From Bacteroidales bacterium (lineage in GTDB: Bacteria; Bacteroidota; Bacteroidia; Bacteroidales; DYOH01), in NCBI GenBank assembly GCA_030632545.1, contig DAOVUO010000011.1:1-16770 (forward strand): DNA of 16,770 nt. Direction: 5' to 3'. Position numbers and translations under genes: made by a program. This document shows positions 1 to 8,126 of this stretch, piece by piece. The notes beneath the pieces are model-generated. The model did not search any database. It had not been told where the DNA came from and saw only the letters and a list, made by a program, of their open reading frames with translations. Position 1 is the stretch's first letter; each line of letters begins with the position of its first letter.

Positions 1-1775
1 GTGTTTTTACCCATATAAAAATTAAGTAAGTGGTCAATATTGTCTTCTTTTTTTAGCGTTACATGGTCTAAACGAATGTTTTCGCCAATAAAGTGCTTAA
101 ATTCGTCGGGAGATATTTCTCCAAGTCCTTTAAAACGTGTTATTTCATGATTTTGTCCAAGTTTTTTAATTGATTTTTCTTTTTCCAGCTCAGAATAACA
201 ATAGTCAGTTTTTTTCTTGTTTCTTACACGAAAAAGTGGTGTTTCTAATATATAAAGATGTCCATTTTTAATTAAATCAGGGAAAAATTTCAAGAAAAAT
301 GTAATTAATAGAAGTCGAATATGCATACCATCAACATCGGCATCTGTAGCAATAACAATTTTATTATATCGTAATGTATCTAATCCATCCTCAATATTTA
401 GTGCTGCTTGCAAAAGATTAAATTCTTCGTTTTCGTAAACAATTTTTTTGGTTAATCCGTAAGTATTTAATGGTTTCCCTTTAAGGCTAAAAACTGCTTG
501 AGTGTTTACATTTCTCGATTTTGTTATACTACCGCTTGCAGAATCACCCTCAGTAATAAAAATCATAGTTTCGTCTGCGTCTTTTGCATTTGTGTTAAAA
601 TGCAATCTACAGTCCCTTAATTTTTTATTATGCAAACTTACTTTTTTCGCTCTTTCACGGGCAATTTTTTTTATTCCACTAATTGCTTTTCTTTCTTTTT
701 CAGAGTCCTGAATTTTTCTGAGTAGCATTTGTGCTGTTTCAGAATTTTTGTGAAGAAAATCATTTAAATTTTTACTTACAAAATCAAAAATAAAGTTTCT
801 GATACTAATCCCATCAGGACTGATGTTTTTAGAACCAAGTTTAGTTTTTGTTTGCGACTCAAAAATAGGTTCTTCAATTTTTATGCTGATAGCAGCCATA
901 ATGGAAGAACGGATATCAGATACATCAAAATCTTTTTTATAAAAATCGCGAATAGTTTTTACAATTGCCTCTCTAAATGCTAGTAAATGGCTGCCACCTT
1001 GCGAAGTATGCTGTCCATTGGCAAATGCGTAATATTCTTCACCATAATGATTGCTATGCGTTAAGGCTATTTCAATATCTATTCCTTTAAGGTGTATAAT
1101 TGGATACAAGCCTTCGCTAGTCATATTTTCGTTCAGAAGGTCGAGTAATCCATTGCGCGAATAATAAGTTTTACCGTTAAAATGGATAGATAAGCCCGAA
1201 TTTAGATAAACATAATTACGGAGCATTGCTTCAATATATTCATTTTTGAAAAAGAATTCTTGAAATAGCTCTGTGTCAGGTGTAAATATAATTTCAGTAC
1301 CGTTAGCCTGTGTGCTTTTTGACTCAGGTTCATCTTTTATTACATTCCCTTGCGAATATTCAACTTCTTTAACAATCCCTTCGCGATACGAACGAATAAT
1401 AAAATTTGATGATAGTGCGTTAACAGCCTTTATTCCAACTCCATTAAGTCCTACCGATTTTTTAAATACTTTGGAATCGTATTTGGCACCAGTATTCATT
1501 TTGGACGAAACATCTTTTACTTTGCTAAGTGGTATTCCACGTCCAAAATCTCTGATTTTTACTTTTCCTTCCGAAACTACTACGTCAATTTTCCGACCGT
1601 AGCCCATCATATATTCATCAATAGAATTGTCGAATACTTCTTTAAATAAAATATAAATTCCATCATCTTGAGAATTACCATTCCCTAGTTTCCCAATATA
1701 CATACCGGGGCGATGTCTAATGTGCTCTTTCCAATCAAGAGTTTTTATTGTGTCTTCTGAATATTTTGCTGTCAT
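1..1775 (-). CDS. parE: DNA topoisomerase IV subunit B (ParE), C-terminus cut off by the window edge
   Basis: ATP-driven type IIA topoisomerase subunit that works with ParC to decatenate replicated chromosomes in the cytoplasm. I translated it from the ATG whose first base is 1775; the frame stays open to base 1, giving about 591 residues. GHKL ATPase motifs are visible: the EVFDN box (Asn50), DFGRG (76-80) and GLNGVG (109-114). The TOPRIM part has EGDSASG (409-415) and the metal-binding DADVD (Asp478, 480, 482). The opening residues, with LDWKEHIRHRPGMYIGKLG, and the short length without a GyrB-type insert match Bacteroidota ParE rather than GyrB. Bacteroidota ParE is usually a little over 600 residues, so only a few dozen residues are missing. 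No ParC gene is in view; it would lie to the left if the usual parE-parC order holds. The family is certain; ParE over GyrB is very likely. Confidence 0.94.
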   Translation of the reverse strand, partial: MTAKYSEDTIKTLDWKEHIRHRPGMYIGKLGNGNSQDDGIYILFKEVFDNSIDEYMMGYGRKIDVVVSEGKVKIRDFGRGIPLSKVKDVSSKMNTGAKYDSKVFKKSVGLNGVGIKAVNALSSNFIIRSYREGIVKEVEYSQGNVIKDEPESKSTQANGTEIIFTPDTELFQEFFFKNEYIEAMLRNYVYLNSGLSIHFNGKTYYSRNGLLDLLNENMTSEGLYPIIHLKGIDIEIALTHSNHYGEEYYAFANGQHTSQGGSHLLAFREAIVKTIRDFYKKDFDVSDIRSSIMAAISIKIEEPIFESQTKTKLGSKNISPDGISIRNFIFDFVSKNLNDFLHKNSETAQMLLRKIQDSEKERKAISGIKKIARERAKKVSLHNKKLRDCRLHFNTNAKDADETMIFITEGDSASGSITKSRNVNTQAVFSLKGKPLNTYGLTKKIVYENEEFNLLQAALNIEDGLDTLRYNKIVIATDADVDGMHIRLLLITFFLKFFPDLIKNGHLYILETPLFRVRNKKKTDYCYSELEKEKSIKKLGQNHEITRFKGLGEISPDEFKHFIGENIRLDHVTLKKEDNIDHLLNFYMGKN

Positions 1776-1793
1776 TTATCCTCAAAATTTGAG

Positions 1794-1801
1794 CAAATAT
1801 A
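1794..1801 (-). promoter_or_regulatory. Putative -7 promoter element of parE, beside a palindrome
   Basis: The minus strand reads TATATTTG, an exact match to the Bacteroidota -7 consensus TAnnTTTG, 18 nt before the parE ATG. No TTTG or TTG lies at the ideal 19-nt spacing; the nearest TTG is about 15 nt upstream. A 13-nt perfect palindrome, CTCAAA-A-TTTGAG (1781-1793), abuts the box and would cover the transcription start, so it could be an operator. This is pattern matching only, in AT-rich DNA where chance matches are common. Confidence 0.4.
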
Positions 1802-1891
1802 GAAAAAATGATTATTCAATTGCACTCAATTTATGAAAAGTTATAAACAGGTGTAGATAAAATTATTAACAAAATGAGAAAATGGGGTGTA

Positions 1892-1911
1892 AGCTAAAAT
1901 GTCTGTTAGCT
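1892..1911 (-). repeat. Short inverted repeat over the stop codon of the MscS-like gene
   Basis: AGCTAA and TTAGCT form a 6-bp stem around an 8-nt loop, and the stem contains the stop codon of the gene ending at 1906. On the minus strand no U-run follows, so it is not a canonical intrinsic terminator. It may be a weak 3' end or protect the message. No better terminator was seen between this gene and parE. Confidence 0.25.
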
Positions 1912-2634
1912 GTATTTTTGGCTTATATCTTCTTTTATTAAGTGAAAATAATCTGAATTTAATGCATGTACTGTAATTCTAAGCTGATAAGTATTGTTCG
2001 CTTTTTTGTTGATAACTTCTATAATAGGCCATTTATTTAGTGCAGAAAAGGGGGAGTTAATTATTTGTTCCTCAATTTTCTTTAAAGATTTATTTAGGTT
2101 TTTTTCTGGTATAATTTCTAATGTAAACGATTGACTCATTGATAGATTTTCCGATGCTGTTTTTTTTCTCGTATTTTCTATTATCTGAGAGTAAGGGATT
2201 TGTATTAGATTCCCATTTTCATCTTCTAATTCTAGTTTTTGATAACCCATTCCAATAATTTTTCCAGCAATTTTTTCTAATTGAATGGTGTCGTTAAGGT
2301 AAAATCCTGATGTGGATCGGAATATAAATCCTGCAATTAACTCTTTTATGGCAAATTTTGCTAGCCAAAATAGTCCTATCACAAAAATGATAATTAGCGC
2401 ACCTGCAAATAAATCGTTTTTATCGAAAAAGAAATCAATTGTCCAAGCTAAAAAGATAAGCCAGACTAATAACTCTATAAGAGGAAAATTTCTTTGCAGA
2501 AATTTCTTTTGTTTAGATGTTATTTTTGCTGCGTTTGAAAATTTGTTTAGTCCTCTAAAAAAAATATAAATAGCAAGTGTTGCTGCTAGAAATAGAAGTA
2601 CAGGATAGGCAGATGAATTGATGTCAAAGTTCAT
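1906..2634 (-). CDS. Divergent MscS-like mechanosensitive channel family protein
   Basis: A 242-residue membrane protein resembling the core of small-conductance mechanosensitive channels. Hydrophobic segments lie at about 11-27, 50-69 and 76-105. The last corresponds to the MscS pore helix and runs straight into a beta domain (about 108-155) that keeps the family pattern: a G-K-I/V-x-G-like turn near 124-130, then the DENGNLIQIPYSQI stretch where MscS has DGKIIxIPN. The C-terminal part (about 165-240) looks like the alpha/beta vestibule. Pore-helix residues are bulky (for example LFWLAKF, 88-94) instead of the Gly/Ala ladder of E. coli MscS, so conductance and gating may differ, or it may not conduct. 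The gene starts 2 nt after the stop of the upstream transporter-ATPase fusion, which implies co-transcription and probably coupled translation. An osmotic or ion-balance role is inferred from this pairing. Confidence 0.75.
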   Translation of the reverse strand: MNFDINSSAYPVLLFLAATLAIYIFFRGLNKFSNAAKITSKQKKFLQRNFPLIELLVWLIFLAWTIDFFFDKNDLFAGALIIIFVIGLFWLAKFAIKELIAGFIFRSTSGFYLNDTIQLEKIAGKIIGMGYQKLELEDENGNLIQIPYSQIIENTRKKTASENLSMSQSFTLEIIPEKNLNKSLKKIEEQIINSPFSALNKWPIIEVINKKANNTYQLRITVHALNSDYFHLIKEDISQKYS

Positions 2635-2636
2635 AT

Positions 2637-5600
2637 TTATAAAATTTCTTTTTCAAATAGCTTAATTTTAATGAAAGGGTAGATTAATGGATTTAATTTG
2701 TAAATCCTTGGTGCGATAGAGATTAATATACCTGAGCGAATTAAAAATGGGAGTTGTTCGAAAATGTTGGTTTGATTTTGGAACAAATTTTTGATTCGTT
2801 TAAGTGTTAATTCTCTATGTAATAAAAATTGTATAATTAATGCCCATTCCTTATTTGTTAAATTGTCGAGTATTTGTAAGTTTGGTTTTGGTGGAGCAAT
2901 TAGGCTTAGCTCTCTGTTTTCAATTGATTCAATTGACGAAAGCCACAGAAGCATTGCATTTCCAACTATTCCTTGGGTAACATTAAATAATTGACTAAAA
3001 AACTGAGCTATTTCAATACTCGCAAATATTTTTGCACCCTTTATACTATACTTTAATCCAGAAGCTTGATGTCGTTTTATAATAATGTTTTTTAGAGTTT
3101 CAGCACTTACAGGTGGTGTTTGAAAAACATGAAGATAATTATTGTTTATATTTAGCATTTTATCCATAAATTCGAAACTGTGAGGATTGGCTGTTGTAAT
3201 GATGTATATTCTTTTAGAATAAATGGCCATCCATTTGTGTATTTTTTCAATGAGTGTGTAACCATCAGAATGCCTTTCCCACCAAAGTTCTATATTTTCA
3301 AATATTACAACAGAGCCTGTGGGTAGTTGTTGTAAAATGTTTTGGGCTTTTCCTTCAATACCAATAGATTCAGACATTTTGCTATCTAAAACACTCATCT
3401 CGGTACTGCCACCAATTGGTGCTTCAATTGTGTAAATATTGGTTGCTTTTATTATGCTTGAAGCAAAATAATGTGCCATAAAACTTTTGCCCGAATTGTA
3501 ATCACCAAGTATTAAAAAACCGCCTGTGCTACCTTTTTTATAGTTTACAATTGCTTCTTTTAATGCATTTTGTTCTTTAGTTCTATCTACCCAAAAGTCA
3601 TTTAAAAAATTATTTTTATTTAAAAATAACTGTTTGTAGTAAAAAGGAATTTTTTCATCTACTTCAGGCTTTATTGTAAATGTTTTACTCAATTTCAGTA
3701 ATTCACTTACTTTATTTTTTTCAGATAAATTTATAGTATTTAGTTTTTTTGCAAAAAGTATTGCATTACTTCGTTGGTAAAGTGCTTTGTTCAGAAGTAC
3801 AACAAATTCATATTGAATGGTTTTTGCTTTCTTTTTTATTTTTGACCACCCTTTTTTGCTCACTTGTTCTCTTACATACTGCCTGTAGTTTTCTGCAATA
3901 CTTAAAAAATGGTAAGTTGAAAGTTGGTTGTTTATTGTTGTACTAAGCTGTGTAACAAATTGTGAAAAATCTTTAAGTTTATTTTTACTATCTATTTCAA
4001 GTTCGTTTAATTTTTTTTCTTGCTCTTGTAAGAATACCTCAAAATTGTCTTTCGATTCAGCGTTAATTCCTTTAAAACTATAAGGAATAAGCCTTAAAGT
4101 ATCATTCATTTTAGTGAAATTGAAGATTAGTTTATCACTAAATTGTTTTAATTTTACGTGTAGTTCTTCAATATATTCTTCTTCGATAATATAGTTTATG
4201 AGTGCCGATGATTTAATGGCAATTGATTCTATTGGTACAAAAAGATGTTCTGTAAATTTATTGAAATTTTCAGCATTAATAAGTTCGTCATTTTCAGGAA
4301 AACGATTTGTTTCTTTACGTATTCTTCTAGTAGAATTTTCAAGCTGTTTTCGTATAAAATCATAAATTTCTGATTCTAGTACAAAATTATCACTTATATT
4401 ATTTTCTATTTCTTCAATTTTGTCAAAAGAATTATTTTTTATTAATTCTTTTAATTGCTTAATAGAATTTACCTTAATTTCAGTTTGTTTTTTTATTAGC
4501 TGATTTTCAATTGCATTTTTTAAATCCAGCTCATTTTTTGCATGTAAATTTTTGATTCGTTCAAATAAGATTGAATATTTTAGATTTTTCATTAAAAGCA
4601 CTTGGTTTCGCTTCCAATAATTATCTGCATGAAGTATTCTAATTTTTAGTTTATTTAATTTTTTCTTTTCTCTTGTATTAATATTTTGTGGTTTCGAAAT
4701 AAAAGTAGTTATTTTATCAATATAAGCTTGTAAATCACTATAAATTTTCCCGTTAGCAAAATCAATAAATTTAATTTCCAGAGATTCTAAGTTTGCTTGT
4801 GTTTCGTTTAGTTTAAGAAAAAACTCATTTTGAATATTTGTCAATTCCTCAGAAAATCCTGTTAATTTTAATTCGCAAAAACGCAAGCTAAGTAGTTTAT
4901 TGTTAAATGTTTGTGCTGTATGTTCAATGTTTATCCACGCTTTTAAATATACTTTTGCACTAAAGTTCAGAAGTTGTAATCTTGAAGAATAAACATCATT
5001 TTCGTGGTGTTTTTTTAGAGAATTTGCAAATTTAAAGTTGTGATTATATGGCCGTCCAAAGAGTTTTACATGACGTTTAACTTTTTTTGCAAATTTTAAT
5101 TCTGCTCGCTTGTCGGTATTATTTAAAATATTTTCAGCATCGCTTAGATTGTAGATAACATTAAGGGTTGACGATTGCTCCTGCAAAATATCTTGATAAT
5201 CTGAAAGCCAATTTTTATTTAGAAGTTCAATGTTTTTGGCCAAATTATTTAAAATTTCATCATCAATTTTTTCTAATCGGATTAATATTTTATTCAGATT
5301 TGATTGAGTTTTTTTGAACAAGAAACTAAATGGTATATGGCCAGAAGATTTTTTTGTGAACTCTATTGTTTCAGTAAATTGCTTACGAAGAAGATTTATT
5401 ATATCATTAAAATATTCGTTAAGTGGTTTGTTTGCTTCTATTAATGAATTTACATATTGTTGTTCAATTCCAATTAAATCGTCTGCATAAGAGCTAATCT
5501 CTCTTGCTAATAATTTATTTTTTGGCCATTTTATTACTTTATTTTCAAGCGTAGAATTTTCTTCTTTTATTATTGGTGTCTCTTCTGTGTCTTCAACTCC

Positions 5601-7784
5601 AATGTTTAATTCTCTAAATTTACTTGCTGCACTTACTAATACAGTTGTGCCAATTTCGGGGAGTAATTGATTTGTTTTTTCAATAAAATCCATTTCCTCG
5701 CCTTCCTTTAGAGTTGGCATACCCATAAAAATTAAATCTGCATTTGCTGATTCTATTTTGATAATATCATAAAATCCTTTTTGCTCAATTTCGTTATTAA
5801 TGATACGTAATTCTGCGTTAATTCTAAGCTCTTCAAATATTTTTTGAGCATTATGTCGAATTAAGTCAGCATTTTGGTTAACTGAATTTACAACTTGTAG
5901 TCTAATATGTGCATGATGCCAACTTGGTGAGTTATATATTAGTTTTGCTAATTTTAAGGCAAGATTACTGTGCTTACTTTTATCTCGCCACCATATATCA
6001 ATTAACTTGTATTTCCCAAAGCCTCTATTTTTGTCATAATCTACATGCAAAACGTTTAAATCAAGTTCGTTTAGGCGATGTAAAAGTCCAATTAATCTGA
6101 TAGGATTTTTTGACTGTCTACTCCATCCCAAAAGAATTGTATTTGGTTCAACACCACTAAAACCATAAGTAGCAGAGAGTAATTCAATACCATTATATAT
6201 GTCTTTTACCGAATGCCGCCGAGTAAAAACACCTTCTGTAATTCCCTCTGTTCCTATTGATTGTTCGTGTTTTGTAAATAGGTATTTCGTTTTTTGGTTT
6301 TCAATTAAATCAAAATTACTTAATAGGCCATGTTTTCCAACAATTGCTTTTCCTAGTTCCAGTAAATGTTTTCGTTTTTTTGTTCCACCACTAAATAGCA
6401 AAACATTTGGTCTCCAATTTCGTTCCTCTATTTCCTGTTGATCTAAGTGATGTAGTGCTTTTCTGATTATACCAGCCCACACACTTTGCCAAACGTCACC
6501 AAAATCTAATCGAAGCTCTTTTCTTTTTAGTAAAAAGAATATTGCCCACATTATTATAAATGCAATAATCATTGAACCAGGATCGAGTCTAAACATTACT
6601 GCAAAACTGGCTATAAAACCAATTATTCCAACAAATTTGGGGATTTTAAAACTGGGTGAAAAATCGGTGCTTGCCCAACTTTCTAGGGCAAAAGCCATAT
6701 TGATAAAGCCATAAGAGGCTAAGTAAAACATGGAAACAATACCTGCAATAACGTTAAGTTCACCTATCAAAATGCCAATTTCTGCTATAACAAATATGAG
6801 TAAAAGTGCGTTTCTTGGTTCAGCATTTTCTCCATATCCTACAGAAAGGAACTTGGGTAAAATATTATCTTTTGCAATGGCTTGGAATATTCTTGGTCCA
6901 CCCAAAATTCCTCCTAATGCAGAGCTTAATGTTGCTCCCCAAATACCTAAAAATATTAAGCTTGGTATCCATGCAATTTGAATTAAAAAATCTGCATGAT
7001 TAACCAGTAAATCTTGATCTACAAAAAAAGCTAAGCCGATAGCTAAGGCAATATACACAATAAACCCACCAATTATTGCAGTCATTGTTCCTAATGGAAT
7101 ATCTTTTTTGGGATTTTTTAAATCCCCCGACATTGCCACACCGGCAGTAAAGCCCGTAACGGCAGGAAAGAAAATTGCAAATAAAGTTTCAATAGGAATA
7201 TTACTTTCTGGAGTTTTTAGTAATGGAGTTGATGGGTAAAATTCGGGATGTAGGTAAAAACCTACAACTATTGAAATAAGTGAAAGAAAGATAGCGATTA
7301 ATATAAAATATTGTGTTTTTATTGCTAAGGATGTACTTATAAATGCAATTATTACTAAAAGAGAAATAATCACTGTTCCAACTATAGTGTAGCTACTTGT
7401 TTCGGGGGGAAGATGTAAGAATTCGGAAATTGCAGGAATACTTAAAAAACTTTCGGCAAAACCAATTATATACAATGAGATGCTTAATGCTGTTCCAATT
7501 GCTAGGGCGATTCCAATTGCGCCACCCATTGGTAGTCCTAAACTTCGAGATAGGATATAATAAATTCCTCCTGTTTTTATTTTTTTATCTGTTGCAATTG
7601 ACGATATGCTTAGTCCTGTACTGAAAGAAATTATGTGTGCTACTATAATAATTCCTAAAATAGCGTATAGTCCACTATTACCAACTATCCAACCTAAACG
7701 CATATACATAATTACGCCTAGTATAGTAAGTAATGAAGGGGTGAAAACACCTGCAAAGGCGCCAAATTTTTTTGCTTGTGACAT
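2637..7784 (-). CDS. Giant fusion: SLC12-like cation-chloride cotransporter, helical linker, C-terminal AAA-type ATPase
   Basis: A 1715-residue inner-membrane protein in one uninterrupted frame. Residues 8-420 are an APC-fold transporter closest to the SLC12 (Na-K-Cl / K-Cl) family: ILGVIMYMRLGWIVG (21-35), TGGIYYILSRSLG (71-83), FFPAVTGFTAG (205-215), SGDLKNPKKDIPLGT (219-233) and ATLSSALGGILGGPRIFQAI (284-303). Residues 457-730 match the SLC12 cytosolic domain (WRPNVLL at 457, EPNTILLG near 546, DIWW near 599, ADLIFMGMP near 685). Residues about 740-1390 are charged, helical and coiled-coil-like, and I recognise no family there. Residues about 1395-1620 form a P-loop NTPase with Walker A GDYNSGKS (1427-1434), an unusual Walker B ending FENIE (1495-1499), and sensor-1-like TTAN (to Asn1533). 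The tail (about 1638-1715) resembles a winged helix. Ordinary SLC12 proteins stop near the end of the second part. Transported ions and the ATPase role are inferred; the fold assignments are firm for the first two parts and good for the ATPase. Confidence 0.88.
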   Translation of the reverse strand: MSQAKKFGAFAGVFTPSLLTILGVIMYMRLGWIVGNSGLYAILGIIIVAHIISFSTGLSISSIATDKKIKTGGIYYILSRSLGLPMGGAIGIALAIGTALSISLYIIGFAESFLSIPAISEFLHLPPETSSYTIVGTVIISLLVIIAFISTSLAIKTQYFILIAIFLSLISIVVGFYLHPEFYPSTPLLKTPESNIPIETLFAIFFPAVTGFTAGVAMSGDLKNPKKDIPLGTMTAIIGGFIVYIALAIGLAFFVDQDLLVNHADFLIQIAWIPSLIFLGIWGATLSSALGGILGGPRIFQAIAKDNILPKFLSVGYGENAEPRNALLLIFVIAEIGILIGELNVIAGIVSMFYLASYGFINMAFALESWASTDFSPSFKIPKFVGIIGFIASFAVMFRLDPGSMIIAFIIMWAIFFLLKRKELRLDFGDVWQSVWAGIIRKALHHLDQQEIEERNWRPNVLLFSGGTKKRKHLLELGKAIVGKHGLLSNFDLIENQKTKYLFTKHEQSIGTEGITEGVFTRRHSVKDIYNGIELLSATYGFSGVEPNTILLGWSRQSKNPIRLIGLLHRLNELDLNVLHVDYDKNRGFGKYKLIDIWWRDKSKHSNLALKLAKLIYNSPSWHHAHIRLQVVNSVNQNADLIRHNAQKIFEELRINAELRIINNEIEQKGFYDIIKIESANADLIFMGMPTLKEGEEMDFIEKTNQLLPEIGTTVLVSAASKFRELNIGVEDTEETPIIKEENSTLENKVIKWPKNKLLAREISSYADDLIGIEQQYVNSLIEANKPLNEYFNDIINLLRKQFTETIEFTKKSSGHIPFSFLFKKTQSNLNKILIRLEKIDDEILNNLAKNIELLNKNWLSDYQDILQEQSSTLNVIYNLSDAENILNNTDKRAELKFAKKVKRHVKLFGRPYNHNFKFANSLKKHHENDVYSSRLQLLNFSAKVYLKAWINIEHTAQTFNNKLLSLRFCELKLTGFSEELTNIQNEFFLKLNETQANLESLEIKFIDFANGKIYSDLQAYIDKITTFISKPQNINTREKKKLNKLKIRILHADNYWKRNQVLLMKNLKYSILFERIKNLHAKNELDLKNAIENQLIKKQTEIKVNSIKQLKELIKNNSFDKIEEIENNISDNFVLESEIYDFIRKQLENSTRRIRKETNRFPENDELINAENFNKFTEHLFVPIESIAIKSSALINYIIEEEYIEELHVKLKQFSDKLIFNFTKMNDTLRLIPYSFKGINAESKDNFEVFLQEQEKKLNELEIDSKNKLKDFSQFVTQLSTTINNQLSTYHFLSIAENYRQYVREQVSKKGWSKIKKKAKTIQYEFVVLLNKALYQRSNAILFAKKLNTINLSEKNKVSELLKLSKTFTIKPEVDEKIPFYYKQLFLNKNNFLNDFWVDRTKEQNALKEAIVNYKKGSTGGFLILGDYNSGKSFMAHYFASSIIKATNIYTIEAPIGGSTEMSVLDSKMSESIGIEGKAQNILQQLPTGSVVIFENIELWWERHSDGYTLIEKIHKWMAIYSKRIYIITTANPHSFEFMDKMLNINNNYLHVFQTPPVSAETLKNIIIKRHQASGLKYSIKGAKIFASIEIAQFFSQLFNVTQGIVGNAMLLWLSSIESIENRELSLIAPPKPNLQILDNLTNKEWALIIQFLLHRELTLKRIKNLFQNQTNIFEQLPFLIRSGILISIAPRIYKLNPLIYPFIKIKLFEKEIL

Positions 7785-7834
7785 TTTTAGTCGTTTTCGG
7801 TGGGAATTTGTGTGTGTGCAGTACTAAACCTAAT

Positions 7835-7868
7835 AAAAAAAGCATGACCAATACTATATGAGTCATGC
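7835..7868 (-). terminator. Intrinsic terminator after the sensor / small-protein unit
   Basis: Read on the minus strand, GCATGAC and GTCATGC form a perfect 7-bp stem around a 13-nt loop, followed at once by seven Ts (7835-7841). It lies downstream of the genes at 8127-10406 and 7921-8121 and 51 nt before the transporter-ATPase start, so it separates the two units. A weaker hairpin (TGCCT 7886-7890 / AGGCA 7901-7905) sits between it and the 7921 stop. I found no convincing TAnnTTTG promoter in the remaining 50 nt before 7784, so the transporter gene may depend partly on read-through. Confidence 0.8.
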
Positions 7869-7920
7869 CAAGTGTTTTGCATAAGTGCCTTATTTTTATT
7901 AGGCATAGCTTTATTTATTA

Positions 7921-8121
7921 TTAGTTTAATTTAAAAGTATTAAATTTATTTTTCATTGACTCTAGTAGTTGCTCTTTTTGAGTCTTTTCATTTAATTCCT
8001 GAAATTTTTCAGTAAGAATATTGATAAATTCATGTCTTGTAAATGGAATTTCGTCAGTATCCCATTGTAATTCAAACACATCATCAACAAACTGTTTTAT
8101 CTCATTTCTAATATTCATCAT
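7921..8121 (-). CDS. Small acidic protein of unknown function (66 residues), paired with the PAS sensor
   Basis: I do not recognise this protein. It has no signal peptide or membrane segment, is rich in Glu, Lys, Asn and Gln, and looks largely helical, with an amphipathic stretch near 30-58. Two Met codons are adjacent at the start (8121 and 8118). It begins 5 nt after the stop of the PAS/GAF sensor gene, with an AGGAAA-like stretch that overlaps that stop and could serve as a ribosome site. That is unusual, because most genes here lack one. The tight spacing, plausible start and intrinsic terminator after it support a real gene. A cytosolic partner of the sensor is a guess from position only. 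Confidence 0.65.
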   Translation of the reverse strand: MMNIRNEIKQFVDDVFELQWDTDEIPFTRHEFINILTEKFQELNEKTQKEQLLESMKNKFNTFKLN

Positions 8122-8126
8122 ATTTC

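Noticed and set aside
1273..1602. 109-residue plus-strand open frame
   Set aside because: It lies wholly inside parE on the opposite strand, where conserved GHKL motifs fix the true frame; it shows no domain of its own.
2637..7784. Possibility that the giant gene is two genes joined by a sequencing error
   Set aside because: The frame is open throughout, the linker is uniformly helical with no internal start-like or stop-like break, and composition does not change at the joints; still listed as a refutation test.
7785..7834. Possible promoter TAGGTTTA before the transporter-ATPase gene
   Set aside because: One mismatch to TAnnTTTG, the -33 position falls inside the terminator stem and has no TTTG; too weak to list as a feature.
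7678..7866. 62-residue minus-strand open frame with a hydrophobic start
   Set aside because: It overlaps the terminator and the start of the transporter gene in another frame and has no recognisable features.
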